Shown here piece by piece: positions 44,186 through 52,588 of a stretch of DNA of 64,000 nt. The stretch is from Sediminibacillus terrae. GTDB taxonomy: Bacteria > Bacillota > Bacilli > Bacillales > Amphibacillaceae. The DNA is taken from assembly GCF_009602435.1 (NCBI RefSeq), contig NZ_VZDQ01000021.1, positions 545,992 through 609,991 of the forward strand. Direction: 5' to 3'. The notes under the pieces are model-generated. The model was not told the origin of the DNA. It made no database searches and was given only the letters and a program-made list of their open reading frames with translations. The position numbers were made by a program, and so were the translations under genes. How positions within the stretch are numbered: the first letter of the stretch is position 1; each line of letters starts with the position of its first letter.

Positions 44186-45157
44186 TCATTTAATTAGTTC
44201 GCTTATACTGTCGATACGATTCGTCCACACTCCTCCAGAATAATTTTCCGGCAATCTATCTAGGTCTGCTTTAGAATCAAAGCCCTCTGACCATTTGCCA
44301 TTTCCTGCTACGAGAATAACTCTGGTATCGACTTTGTCCATCCTGTTCAAAAATTTATCCGGCCATCCCCACAGCCATTTTGCATATTTTTCCGGTATGT
44401 GCAGTTGGGTGTGTTTGCAAGCATCAGGAACCATGCCTGTCCAGCCAACGGAAAGATAAGAAATCAGACATTTTTTTAATGTCGCTTTAGACATCACCCG
44501 CTGGTCTGGTAGCAATTCTTTTATTTTTGCTATTGGGGCATTACCGCCATAAACTGTCAGCCTTTTTCTTTGGTTGTCGCCTAAGCTTTTAAGAAAGTCA
44601 GCCATTTGTTCCCCTTCAGCAGGATCATCGCTTTTTATATGAATTAAAAACAACTGTTCAGGAAAAGTTGTCAAAACTTCTGTCAATGAAGGCATCATAC
44701 CAATCCCTTTTCCCCGGAATGGAAAGCTTTGGCCATTATCAGCAGTATAACCATAACCAATATCGATCTTCTTCAACTCTTCCATGGTGTATTCGGAAGG
44801 CTCTCCGCTCACATTGGTCCTGCAATCCAGTGTCCAATCATGAAAAACAGCGAATTGTCCGTCCTTTGTGGGACGGATATCTATTTCGACCATATCCGCC
44901 CCAAAATCGAATGCAGCCTTCATAGATGGAATCGTGTTCTCAAGATAAGCATGCTCTGGTTGATAAATACGCCTCGCCGTACAAGTCTCCCCTGTTAAAT
45001 TTTCCATCGAAAACGTCTGTGCCAAACCCCGGTGAGCGAGAAAAAAAGGCTGAGCGGTCCGGTTTTTCGTTAAAAACGAACTATTATTCAAAAAGATAAA
45101 TATCGTCAATAAAAAAATGGCCATTCCTATTATTTTCGTTGGTTTGTTAACCTTCAC
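44186..45157 (-). CDS. Membrane-anchored glycerophosphodiester phosphodiesterase-like protein
   Basis: About 323 residues from GTG 45157 (VKVNKPTKIIG), with GGAGGGAT six bases upstream. One N-terminal hydrophobic segment (about 9-28) anchors or exports it. GDPD motifs: FFLAHRGLAQ, YLENTIPSMKAAFDFGADMVEIDIR with TKDGQFAVFHDWTLD (split here). A 30-residue insert separates the HRG and ENT motifs, unlike the compact cytoplasmic GDPD at 26717. An outer-face role on lipid or teichoic acid glycerophosphodiesters is inferred. Confidence 0.78.
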   Translation of the reverse strand: MKVNKPTKIIGMAIFLLTIFIFLNNSSFLTKNRTAQPFFLAHRGLAQTFSMENLTGETCTARRIYQPEHAYLENTIPSMKAAFDFGADMVEIDIRPTKDGQFAVFHDWTLDCRTNVSGEPSEYTMEELKKIDIGYGYTADNGQSFPFRGKGIGMMPSLTEVLTTFPEQLFLIHIKSDDPAEGEQMADFLKSLGDNQRKRLTVYGGNAPIAKIKELLPDQRVMSKATLKKCLISYLSVGWTGMVPDACKHTQLHIPEKYAKWLWGWPDKFLNRMDKVDTRVILVAGNGKWSEGFDSKADLDRLPENYSGGVWTNRIDSISELIK

Positions 45158-45268
45158 TTTTATCCCTCCGATGATATAGAAAACCGTCTCCCAAAAACAC
45201 GATCGAGAAAAAAGAACAGTCACTGGTTACTCCTTGTGAAGCAGCAAAGTTCTAGCATTCCTTTCCAA

Positions 45269-46303
45269 CTATTTGCTCCAATTCCATACTTCAATACCGC
45301 CCAATTGAAATTGATAAAGCTGTTCCTCTTGTTCCAGTTTCTCCATTTCCCGGACCGGACCTGTCACCACGGCGCCGATTACCTGAATCCCGTTTTCTTC
45401 CAAATATTCCATCCGTTTCTGATCAACTTTTCTCCCATAATAGCTTCCGTGTCCGGTCAGCCAATCCAAGTCCTGAACCAATTGCTTTTCAGCTTCTGCC
45501 AAAGACTGTTTATCCGTCAAGGAGAATCGCCAGGAACTCAGTCTGTTCTCCTCATCATATTCATGTGCTGGCCGTAAAATCAGAGGGGAGATGAAGGTAA
45601 ACTGGCCAGCTTGGGAATAAGAAACGTCATAATTGGTTATTTCTCCACTATAAACAGCCATTTGATTGATTTCCAAATCATATTTGGTAAGAAGCTGTCG
45701 GAGTTTTTCTGGAGTCATTCCGTTTTTGACTCCTACTTTTACCTGTGCTACAAAACCGTCCTCCACATTCGCTAATTGCTCGGTCAGACTGAAACCCGAT
45801 TGCTCTTTAGCGTCAGATGTCTTCCCAAGCAAATCAGGAGAGACGGGGAAATTGTCGGTGAATTCATCATCAAGATATTTTTTTTGTTCATCCAAGTGGT
45901 ACTGTACCTTTCCAAACAACCGCTTTTTGACAGTTACTTCACCTGCGGAAACTTTCCAATCCCCAACCTGCCGGTAAACGCTATAGGTAGATTGCTGCGT
46001 GAGGAAAGGGGTGATGGCAGCATCTCGGGCAATTCCTTGTTTTTCTATGGTTATACCTGGTGTTCTCGTCTCAACCAACGTTGTTGCCATCCTGTCAAAT
46101 GCAGCCTGTTTTCCTGACATACTGTAAAAAACTTCAAGCGTGAACACATACAATACATATGCCAATAAAAGCAGTAAAAGTGTCCTAATCACTGTGAAGC
46201 CAATGGAAAACCTGGTACGCCATATCAATTTTTTCGCTTGTTTCCGATCCTCCAACTTGGTTTGCGATTCATCCCACTCCGATAATACCTCATCTTTTTT
46301 CAT
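45269..46303 (-). CDS. Anti-sigma factor of the ECF sigma at 46290
   Basis: 344 residues with one membrane span (about 36-58, VIRTLLLLLLAYVLYVF). The N-terminal 35 residues are cytoplasmic (MKKDEVLSEWDESQTK and RKQAKKLIWRTRF); the rest is an outside domain rich in mixed beta strands. It overlaps the ECF sigma gene by 14 bases, a typical sigma/anti-sigma pair; the domain order (sigma-factor-regulator N- and C-terminal parts) is characteristic. The signal is unknown. Confidence 0.82.
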   Translation of the reverse strand: MKKDEVLSEWDESQTKLEDRKQAKKLIWRTRFSIGFTVIRTLLLLLLAYVLYVFTLEVFYSMSGKQAAFDRMATTLVETRTPGITIEKQGIARDAAITPFLTQQSTYSVYRQVGDWKVSAGEVTVKKRLFGKVQYHLDEQKKYLDDEFTDNFPVSPDLLGKTSDAKEQSGFSLTEQLANVEDGFVAQVKVGVKNGMTPEKLRQLLTKYDLEINQMAVYSGEITNYDVSYSQAGQFTFISPLILRPAHEYDEENRLSSWRFSLTDKQSLAEAEKQLVQDLDWLTGHGSYYGRKVDQKRMEYLEENGIQVIGAVVTGPVREMEKLEQEEQLYQFQLGGIEVWNWSK

Positions 46304-46814
46304 TCTCTAACTCCCTTCTCTCCTGCTCATACTGCTGAAATTTTTGTCGGGCCCGGTGTAAGGTAGTCTTCACCTGGCTATCCGAAAGGTCCATAGCTGT
46401 GGCAAGCTCTTTATAGGAGAAGCCCTGAATTTCCCGTAAATAAATGATCGTCTGCATCCGTTCTGGCAGCTTCGCTAAAATGTGTTCCAGTTCCTCCTGA
46501 CGATTCTTGCTCTCCAGTTGTTGTTGTGGATTCCCTAATTTACTGGACGGCTGGTAGTCCTTTTTTAACTTTTCAATCATTTTGTTCTCTGATTCCGATT
46601 TTCTCGCCTGGTCTATGTAGAGATTCCGAGCCACTTTAAATAACCATGCCTTAGCTTGGACCATGTTTTTCACCTTCAAGGAAATCATTGCCCGATAAAA
46701 GGTTTCCTGCAGCAGTTCTTCTGCAGTTTCCCGGTTTCTGCTCATTTGCATCAAATAGCGGAAGAGCGGCAGGCGGTATTTCTCGAAAAGCTCTGCAAAC
46801 AAATATTTTTTCAA
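46290..46814 (-). CDS. ECF sigma factor
   Basis: About 174 residues from a TTG at 46814 (MKKYLFAELFEKY), with GGGGGAG about five bases upstream; the GTG six codons earlier overlaps that site. Sigma region 2: RNRETAEELLQETFYRAM and AKAWLFKVARNLYIDQARK. Region 4 HTH: GFSYKELATAMDLSDSQVKT. It is in an operon with its membrane anti-sigma, and a likely self-promoter lies upstream. Subfamily not decided. Confidence 0.9.
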   Translation of the reverse strand: MKKYLFAELFEKYRLPLFRYLMQMSRNRETAEELLQETFYRAMISLKVKNMVQAKAWLFKVARNLYIDQARKSESENKMIEKLKKDYQPSSKLGNPQQQLESKNRQEELEHILAKLPERMQTIIYLREIQGFSYKELATAMDLSDSQVKTTLHRARQKFQQYEQERRELENEKR

Positions 46815-46836
46815 TTCCGCTCCCCCCTCCACTATA

Positions 46837-46864
46837 AAAACGAAATTCTTTTGTATTTGTTACA
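46837..46864 (-). promoter_or_regulatory. Likely autoregulatory ECF promoter
   Basis: TGTAAC, a 16-base spacer and CGTTTT fit the extracytoplasmic sigma pattern (TGAAAC / CGTA-type). It lies 23 bases from the ECF sigma start and immediately after a terminator. The other -10 bases are T-rich. Confidence 0.55.
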
Positions 46865-46871
46865 TAAATTT

Positions 46872-46895
46872 AAAAAAGAACGGAAATCTCCGTTC
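46872..46895 (-). terminator. Intrinsic terminator just upstream of the ECF promoter
   Basis: GAACGGA / TCCGTTC with a four-base loop and six T on the minus strand. It insulates the sigma operon from transcripts of the aconitase unit. Confidence 0.82.
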
Positions 46896-47051
46896 TCATT
46901 CTACTATAATATACTGGATATATTGTCCCTTTTTTAATAGAACGGCTAGACAGCTGGAAAAACTCCCTTGCCTTTCTTGCGTTTACCAAGTAAGAAGAAG
47001 CGTATCTCCGGTAAACGAAATGCCTGGTTGCATAAGGGGATGTATCCATCA

Positions 47052-47093
47052 AATAAAAATACCGAGTTCGAACCCATAAAAATTCCAACTCGG
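47052..47093 (-). terminator. Terminator of the aconitase operon
   Basis: CCGAGTT / AACTCGG arms (47062-47068, 47087-47093), with a T-rich tract on the minus strand. Confidence 0.6.
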
Positions 47094-47133
47094 CTGTGAC
47101 TTGCATAAATATTGTGACGCCAGCTTCTGCAAA

Positions 47134-47307
47134 CTAATCCAAAAGTCGGTTATTTTCATCTACATTAATCGGTCTGGCTGGTTCTGCTCGATCACCAGGA
47201 AAAAATTCCCCGTCTCCTCCGCATACCGTACAGGTGTATTGCCATTCCTCGTCATCGGACAGCATCCCAGTGCCTTCACAAGCTTTACAAACATTCCTTC
47301 TATCCAC
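47134..47307 (-). CDS. Small zinc-ribbon-like protein downstream of aconitase
   Basis: About 57 residues from a GTG at 47307 with AAAGGAG nine bases upstream; an ATG seven codons earlier overlaps the aconitase stop. Two CxxC knuckles: VCKACEGTGML and CTVCGGDGEFF, like one DnaJ zinc-finger unit. The tail is acidic and Pro-rich. It could bind zinc. No family assigned; the link with aconitase is positional. Confidence 0.68.
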   Translation of the reverse strand: MDRRNVCKACEGTGMLSDDEEWQYTCTVCGGDGEFFPGDRAEPARPINVDENNRLLD

Positions 47308-47324
47308 TATTTTTCTCTCCTTTC

Positions 47325-49283
47325 TCATGATTTGGCAGCGTTCTGTCGTTCTCTTACCCAATTGATTAATCCGCCTTTGAGCATCATCTCAACCTGCCGG
47401 CCGGACAATGCATGCTGGACAGCAATGGATTGATTTTTTCCTTTTATCGAAATGTTGAATTCGTTACCTTGTTGAATCTTGTTTCGCAAGTCCGTAAGTT
47501 CCAGCACATCGCCTTGCTTCAATTTCGAATAGTCATCCTCATCTCTGAAGGTCAAGGGCAAAATTCCGAAATTGACCAGGTTTTGCCAATGAATCCTCGC
47601 AAAATCCTTCACTAAGGCTACCCGCATACCGAGAAATCTCGGAGCGAGGGCTGCATGCTCCCGGCTCGAACCTTGTCCATAGTTAAATCCGCCGATGATC
47701 GCATGTCCTCCCTGTCCCCTGACTGCCATGCTCCTTTCATAGTAGGATTCATCCACTATCTCAAAGGTGAATTTGCTTATTTCCGGGAGATTGCTCCTGA
47801 AAGGCAGTACACGAGCACCTCCTGCCAAAATTTCATCTGTTGAAATATTGTCCCCCATCTTCAACAGGACCGGAAGCTCAAGCTGATCCGGCAATTCATC
47901 CATCTCAGGGATGGATGCGATATTCGGTCCTTTATAAAGTTCCACCTGCCTTGCTTGCTCTGGATCTAGCGGGGAATCCAACAAATTCATATCAATAGTA
48001 GGTTTTCTTGGATCTTTTATTTTCGGATAATCCACGTTCAATGTCCTGGGGTCCGTGATAACTCCTGTTAACGCTGATGCAGCTGCCGTTTCCGGACTGC
48101 AAAGAAACACACTGTCCTCTTTGGTCCCGGAACGCCCAGGAAAGTTCCGGGGTGTAGTCCGGAGACTGTTTCTTCCGGTAGCCGGAGCTTGTCCCATACC
48201 GATACAGCCGTTACACCCTGCCTGATGGAGACGGGCTCCGGACTGTAATAGATTTGCAATATGCCCTTCATTGACTAAGTCTGTCAGCATTTGTCTAGAA
48301 GTAGGGTTGATATCAAAAGAAATACCGTCTGCAACCTGTTTCCCTTTCACGATTTCTGCAGCGATGGCAAAGTCCCGATAACCCGGATTTGCAGAAGATC
48401 CGACATATGACTGATAAATGGGTTCGCCGGCGATTTCCCTGACTGGCACTACGTTGCCGGGACTGGATGGTTTGGCTATTAACGGCTCTAGTTCAGAGAG
48501 ATTGATTTCTTCCTCCACGTCATAAGCTGCTCCGCGATCCGCTTTTATTTCTACCCAGTCTTTTTCGCGATCCTGTTCTTTCAAAAACCGCTTTATTTCT
48601 CCGTCTGACGGAAAGACAGTGCCGGTCGCCCCCAGTTCCGCTCCCATATTCGCGATAACATGACGGTCCATGGCACTCAAGCTTTTCAAGCCTTCCCCGT
48701 GGTATTCAATGACTTTGCCTACGCCCCCTTTTACATCATGGCGTTTCAGCAATTCAAAAATAACATCCTTAGCGCTCACCCATTCCGGTAACTCGCCGGT
48801 CAGTTTCACTCCCCATACTTTCGGCATTTTCACATAAAACGGCTCACCGGCAATCGCCATTGCCACATCGATGCCGCCCGCCCCCATTGCGAGCATTCCC
48901 ATACAACCATTTGCACAAGTGTGGCTGTCCGAACCAAGCAACGTTTTACCCGGTTTGGCCAATCGCTGCATATGCACCGGATGGCTGACACCATTACCGG
49001 GACGACTGTAATATAACCCGAAACGTCTTGTAGCACTTTGCAAAAACAAATGATCATCAGGATTTTTACTGTCTACCTGAATAAGATTGTGATCGACATA
49101 TTGAGCGGAAGCCTCCGTTTTTGCATAATCAAGTCCCATAGCTTCCAACTCGAGCATCACCATTGTACCAGTGGCATCCTGCGTCAGCGTCTGATCGATA
49201 CGGAGCCCGATTTCGGTACCCGCTATCATTTCACCGGACATCAAATGGTCCTTGATCAGTTTTTGTGTGACATTCAAAGGCAT
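47325..49283 (-). CDS. Aconitase-superfamily hydratase (short, 652-residue type)
   Basis: Fe-S aconitase with 652 residues, shorter than the roughly 900-residue AcnA/CitB of Bacillus, so most likely a second, different isozyme of the bacterial short type. The [4Fe-4S] cysteines lie in GSDSHTCANGCMGM and QAGCNGCIGMGQAP. DNISTDEILAGGARVLPFRSN and GFNYGQGSSREHAALAPR mark the swivel domain and substrate arginines. No citrate synthase or citrate-pathway gene is adjacent. Substrate (citrate, or a homologous acid) is not determined. Confidence 0.85.
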   Translation of the reverse strand: MPLNVTQKLIKDHLMSGEMIAGTEIGLRIDQTLTQDATGTMVMLELEAMGLDYAKTEASAQYVDHNLIQVDSKNPDDHLFLQSATRRFGLYYSRPGNGVSHPVHMQRLAKPGKTLLGSDSHTCANGCMGMLAMGAGGIDVAMAIAGEPFYVKMPKVWGVKLTGELPEWVSAKDVIFELLKRHDVKGGVGKVIEYHGEGLKSLSAMDRHVIANMGAELGATGTVFPSDGEIKRFLKEQDREKDWVEIKADRGAAYDVEEEINLSELEPLIAKPSSPGNVVPVREIAGEPIYQSYVGSSANPGYRDFAIAAEIVKGKQVADGISFDINPTSRQMLTDLVNEGHIANLLQSGARLHQAGCNGCIGMGQAPATGRNSLRTTPRNFPGRSGTKEDSVFLCSPETAAASALTGVITDPRTLNVDYPKIKDPRKPTIDMNLLDSPLDPEQARQVELYKGPNIASIPEMDELPDQLELPVLLKMGDNISTDEILAGGARVLPFRSNLPEISKFTFEIVDESYYERSMAVRGQGGHAIIGGFNYGQGSSREHAALAPRFLGMRVALVKDFARIHWQNLVNFGILPLTFRDEDDYSKLKQGDVLELTDLRNKIQQGNEFNISIKGKNQSIAVQHALSGRQVEMMLKGGLINWVRERQNAAKS

Positions 49284-49398
49284 AAACCAACCTCCTCAAA
49301 TTACTTGCTAGTATCATTTTGTTTCTAATGCAAAAAACTATGCTTCCAGGAGGCGGTAAAGTACGAATTATCTTTCATAACCAAATTGTAACTGGATG

Positions 49399-49597
49399 GA
49401 CAAAAGCGCAAGCATCTGTTTAAAGGAGTACAGGCTAAAGCCGCCACGTCCTGTGGCAACGTCTGCATGACCCACATCGTTTAAGGCCTCCGACAAGCTT
49501 AAGAACAGCCTCGGCGTGGCGCTATCTGCCACACAGAGGATGGGTTTAAGACCTCGAGGGGGGTAGACGCTGGAGCTGGATGTGGCTGTTTCAGCCA
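49399..49597. repeat. Dispersed repeat family B, copy 2
   Basis: Same element as 3567-3754, same orientation, with shared blocks GACAAAAGC, AAAGGAGTACAGGCT, AAGCTTAAGAACAG and CACACAGAGGATGGG. The end (GGTAGACGCTGGAGCTGGA) has a reversed, more diverged counterpart at 12811. A minus frame (49368-49616) over it is rejected as spurious. Confidence 0.8.
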
Positions 49598-49612
49598 TTT
49601 TCCTATACAAAA

Positions 49613-49650
49613 ACAAAACAGCTGAATGGGTCCCCGTTCAGCTGTTTTGT
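49613..49650 (-). terminator. Terminator of the GNAT/VOC operon
   Basis: ACAAAACAGCTGAA pairs perfectly with TTCAGCTGTTTTGT (14 bp), followed on the minus strand by a T-rich tract. Confidence 0.82.
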
Positions 49651-49700
49651 GAATTATATCTATTTCCGATATTCATGTTATGTAAATTCATTTTCCCTTA

Positions 49701-50177
49701 TTACAGTTGTTTTATCAATAGCAGCTCATCCCGGATGGGTATCCCATTTTCTGCCACAAAAGGGATTTGAGGTTTCACCTGTCTGGCTCGATCGATGGCA
49801 TTCCGGTGGATTGTGGTTATACGATAACCTCTACGCTGATAAAATCCAATAGCATGGATATTATCATTGCTGGTAACCAATTTTACACTAGTACATTTTG
49901 TTTTTTTGGCCATATCTTCCACCATCTTTACAAGAGTTGTGCCGATACCCCGTTCCTCCAGCAAGCTGTCCAACGAGATTATTTCACAAGTTTTCCCAGC
50001 TATTGAATAGGTGATCATCCCGCCAATTTTTCCACCATCAGCAATTGCCGCAAACCCAGGAAGTCTATCGCAATGGTACCTTCCACTCGTGACGACCATT
50101 TCCGTACTGCCCCAGTGTTCGTTAAAAAAGGCAGTTATTCGTTGTTTATCTAATTGGTCTATTTTTACATATTCCAT
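49701..50177 (-). CDS. GNAT-family acetyltransferase
   Basis: About 158 residues from ATG 50177 (MEYVKIDQ; GGAG seven bases upstream); the ATG at 50195 overlaps the stop of the upstream gene. Acetyl-CoA motif EIISLDSLLEERGIGTTLVKMVE (ERGIGT) and a closing SNDNIHAIGFYQRRGYRITT. Located after the VOC/SnoaL gene; substrate unknown. Confidence 0.83.
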   Translation of the reverse strand: MEYVKIDQLDKQRITAFFNEHWGSTEMVVTSGRYHCDRLPGFAAIADGGKIGGMITYSIAGKTCEIISLDSLLEERGIGTTLVKMVEDMAKKTKCTSVKLVTSNDNIHAIGFYQRRGYRITTIHRNAIDRARQVKPQIPFVAENGIPIRDELLLIKQL

Positions 50178-50191
50178 TTCTTTCTCCACTT

Positions 50192-51079
50192 TCATCCTCT
50201 ACCTTGTTCGAGTGCAATCATTTCGTTTAGCGCTCCAGAAAACCGGAGTTGGTCACAAGGAATTCCAGCTTCTATATAACTTCTAACCATTTTCCATTCA
50301 CCATGTTTATTGCTTCTTTTAAAAACATCAAAAAACAAATTTGCAGTATCAAGAGGTTTTCCTTCGATTTCCAGTGTAGCGGAAATAATAGCAATTGCTT
50401 CATTTTCACCGGTTGTTATTCTATCATGGACAGACAACAACCATTCAGCCGAGCCTTCTAATTGTGTAAATGCCTGCTCCCAGCCTTCAAGGGATTGTTG
50501 GTAACCAAAATCGACAATCTCGGAATCCCTTGACTCCCGCGCTTGATAATCGTTTGCAATATACCGTTTTAAATCGTCCAATGAAAATTTTCTCCAAGCC
50601 TCAAGGTAGTTTTCCAACCAGTGATCGAAATCCATCCCTTCGTTATCCAAAACACGTCTTGTTCGGCGCATGCCGTGCAACTGTTTATAACTGGGGCTTA
50701 ATTCGCTCCATACGTCGAATATATTGCCGTCTATATCATAAAAAATAAAATTTTCACCTGGATGCCCTCTATCTTCAATCGGCCCGACCTTCACCCCTTT
50801 CCCATCCAGCTCTGATCTAGCAGCATGAAGTGCCTCCTGTCCGTCCACCTCAAACGTGACAGAAAAATGATCCTTCCCCATGCAGTTCCGGAAATTTGCC
50901 GTTTGGTCCTTCTCTGCTTTTACTAGAAAAAAGCTTTGGCCGGCAAAGTTGATGATCGCTTTTTCATCATCCCGGTAGGACAAGGCAGCATCCAGCTTGG
51001 TAACATACCAGTCAGAAGCTCTGTTCACATCTGTTACCGGTAAATAAGTTGTGCCTACCCTGATTAATTTTTCGCTCAT
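50192..51079 (-). CDS. Glyoxalase/VOC domain protein with SnoaL-like C-terminal domain
   Basis: About 295 residues from ATG 51079 (MSEKLIRVGTTYLPV), AAAGGGG nine bases upstream; the longer frame is discarded. Residues 1-130 form a VOC/glyoxalase domain (YLPVTDVNRASDWYV, ENFIFYDIDGNIFDVWSEL). Residues 155-280 look like a SnoaL/NTF2-like domain (YLEAWRKFSLDDLKRYIANDY, SLEGWEQAFTQLEG). Such fusions are usually uncharacterised small-molecule binders or resistance proteins. Overlaps the next GNAT gene (ATGA). Confidence 0.72.
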   Translation of the reverse strand: MSEKLIRVGTTYLPVTDVNRASDWYVTKLDAALSYRDDEKAIINFAGQSFFLVKAEKDQTANFRNCMGKDHFSVTFEVDGQEALHAARSELDGKGVKVGPIEDRGHPGENFIFYDIDGNIFDVWSELSPSYKQLHGMRRTRRVLDNEGMDFDHWLENYLEAWRKFSLDDLKRYIANDYQARESRDSEIVDFGYQQSLEGWEQAFTQLEGSAEWLLSVHDRITTGENEAIAIISATLEIEGKPLDTANLFFDVFKRSNKHGEWKMVRSYIEAGIPCDQLRFSGALNEMIALEQGRG

Positions 51080-51548
51080 ATCCAACACCCCTTTGCACCA
51101 TTTTGATAAACTTTTTAAAAAACAGGAGGACTCAATCATGAGAACCGCCAAACTGATTATCGGTCTCCACTCATTATGGCAGGAATTCAGACAAACCCCT
51201 GTACAGATACTACTTGTAGAGTCGCTTTGCATAAATTGGATAAAGTTACTCCAGCTGCTGATGGACACAGAAAACCCGATAAAATAGGAATACTACAAAA
51301 CTAGCAAATTTCCTTCTTTTATTCAGTGGACCAACTTGATGCCCCCGATTTATATGTCCATAACGAAGAAGAAAAAGAGCATTGACCGGATGTACTTTAC
51401 TGGGCCGCTTTAAAATCCACGGACGTTCCTTTTACTAATTCCATAACGAAAAAAAACCCTTCCCATAAAATATGGCAAGGCTCCAGACAATGACTGATAT
51501 TTTTCATTAAAAGGTCCTCGGAATGCCCTCCAAGAGCATTCCGTTTTG
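51080..51548. other. Region with a possible gene remnant
   Basis: About 470 bases. On the plus strand AGGAGG eight bases before ATG 51138 starts a 49-codon frame (MRTAKLIIGLHS...), after which coding-like stretches continue in other frames (for instance a frame reading VALHKLDKVTPAADG and another reading LDAPDLYVHNEEE), separated by stops. This looks like a decayed gene. A GGAATGC/GCATTCC hairpin lies at 51515-51541. Confidence 0.35.
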
Positions 51549-52490
51549 TTAGACTTTTCTTAAGCTGATCTTTTCCGTTAGGTGGTCTTTCCCTTTTTTG
51601 AATATGATGGTCGACCGGTACTTGGTCGGTGATATATTCAGTTCCAGATTTTTCTTGTTTATCCGGTTCCAAATATCAACAGCGACTTGTTCGGCTTCTG
51701 CATCGCTGAGATTCGCATATCGATTAAAATAAGCATTTGGATCTTTAAAGGCTGACTCTTTTAAAATCTTGAATCGCTCTATGTACCATCGTTTGATATC
51801 CACTTCATCTGCATCCACAAATAATGACATATCAAAAAAATCAGATACGTATAACCTGGATAGCATCTCATTTGTCACCGGTGTCTGCAGAACATTGATG
51901 CCTTCAATGATTACAATATCTGCACCATCCACTTCGACATATTCATCCGGTACGATATCATATGTGAAATGGGAATATACAGGCGCCCGCACTTTTTCCT
52001 TGCCAGATTTCAAATCGCTCAAAAAGTGGATGAGCTTTTTGATGTCATAGCTTTCCGGAAAGCCTTTTTTGTCCATTAAGCCTTCCTTTTCCAAGGTGGC
52101 ATTGGGGAACAAAAAACCGTCAGTCGTGACGATTTGCACCTTCGGATGCTCTGGCAGCCTGGATAAAAGGGACTGAAGGATTCTTGATGTCGTACTTTTT
52201 CCTACGGCAACACTGCCGGCAACCCCTATGATATACGGAACCTTACGTGTAGCTTGTCCAAAAAACTGATCTGTCACAGAATGAAGCTGCTGGGATGCGT
52301 TGATGTATAAATTCAGCAACCGGGTCAACGGCAAATAAATTTTTTCTACTTCTTCCACTGATAATCGTTCATTGATCCCCTGTAGTTCCTTTATTTCTGC
52401 CTTCGTGAGTGTCATCGGTGTATTGAAACGGAGTTTTGCCCACTCTTCCCTTGTAAAAGAAATATAAGGGGAAATTTTTTCAGAAACCAT
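51549..52490 (-). CDS. coaA: Pantothenate kinase (type I)
   Basis: Phosphorylates pantothenate in the first step of CoA synthesis; type I enzymes are inhibited by CoA. 313 residues. P-loop GVAGSVAVGKSTTSR (about 92-106), DGFLFPNATLE and SPVYSHFTYDIVP-like region. N-terminus YISFTREEWAKL matches the family. It stands alone, with its neighbours unrelated. Confidence 0.95.
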   Translation of the reverse strand: MVSEKISPYISFTREEWAKLRFNTPMTLTKAEIKELQGINERLSVEEVEKIYLPLTRLLNLYINASQQLHSVTDQFFGQATRKVPYIIGVAGSVAVGKSTTSRILQSLLSRLPEHPKVQIVTTDGFLFPNATLEKEGLMDKKGFPESYDIKKLIHFLSDLKSGKEKVRAPVYSHFTYDIVPDEYVEVDGADIVIIEGINVLQTPVTNEMLSRLYVSDFFDMSLFVDADEVDIKRWYIERFKILKESAFKDPNAYFNRYANLSDAEAEQVAVDIWNRINKKNLELNISPTKYRSTIIFKKGKDHLTEKISLRKV

Positions 52491-52588
52491 GAATATCTAC
52501 CTCTGCTAGTTAATTGACATACTTCTACATCATACTATGTCACCTGTCATTTGAGAAGAGACGTGCTTTATTTTTTCGCATTGGTGTG

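Noticed and set aside
49368..49616. 82-codon minus frame over repeat B2
   Set aside because: Same reason as for the frame over B1.
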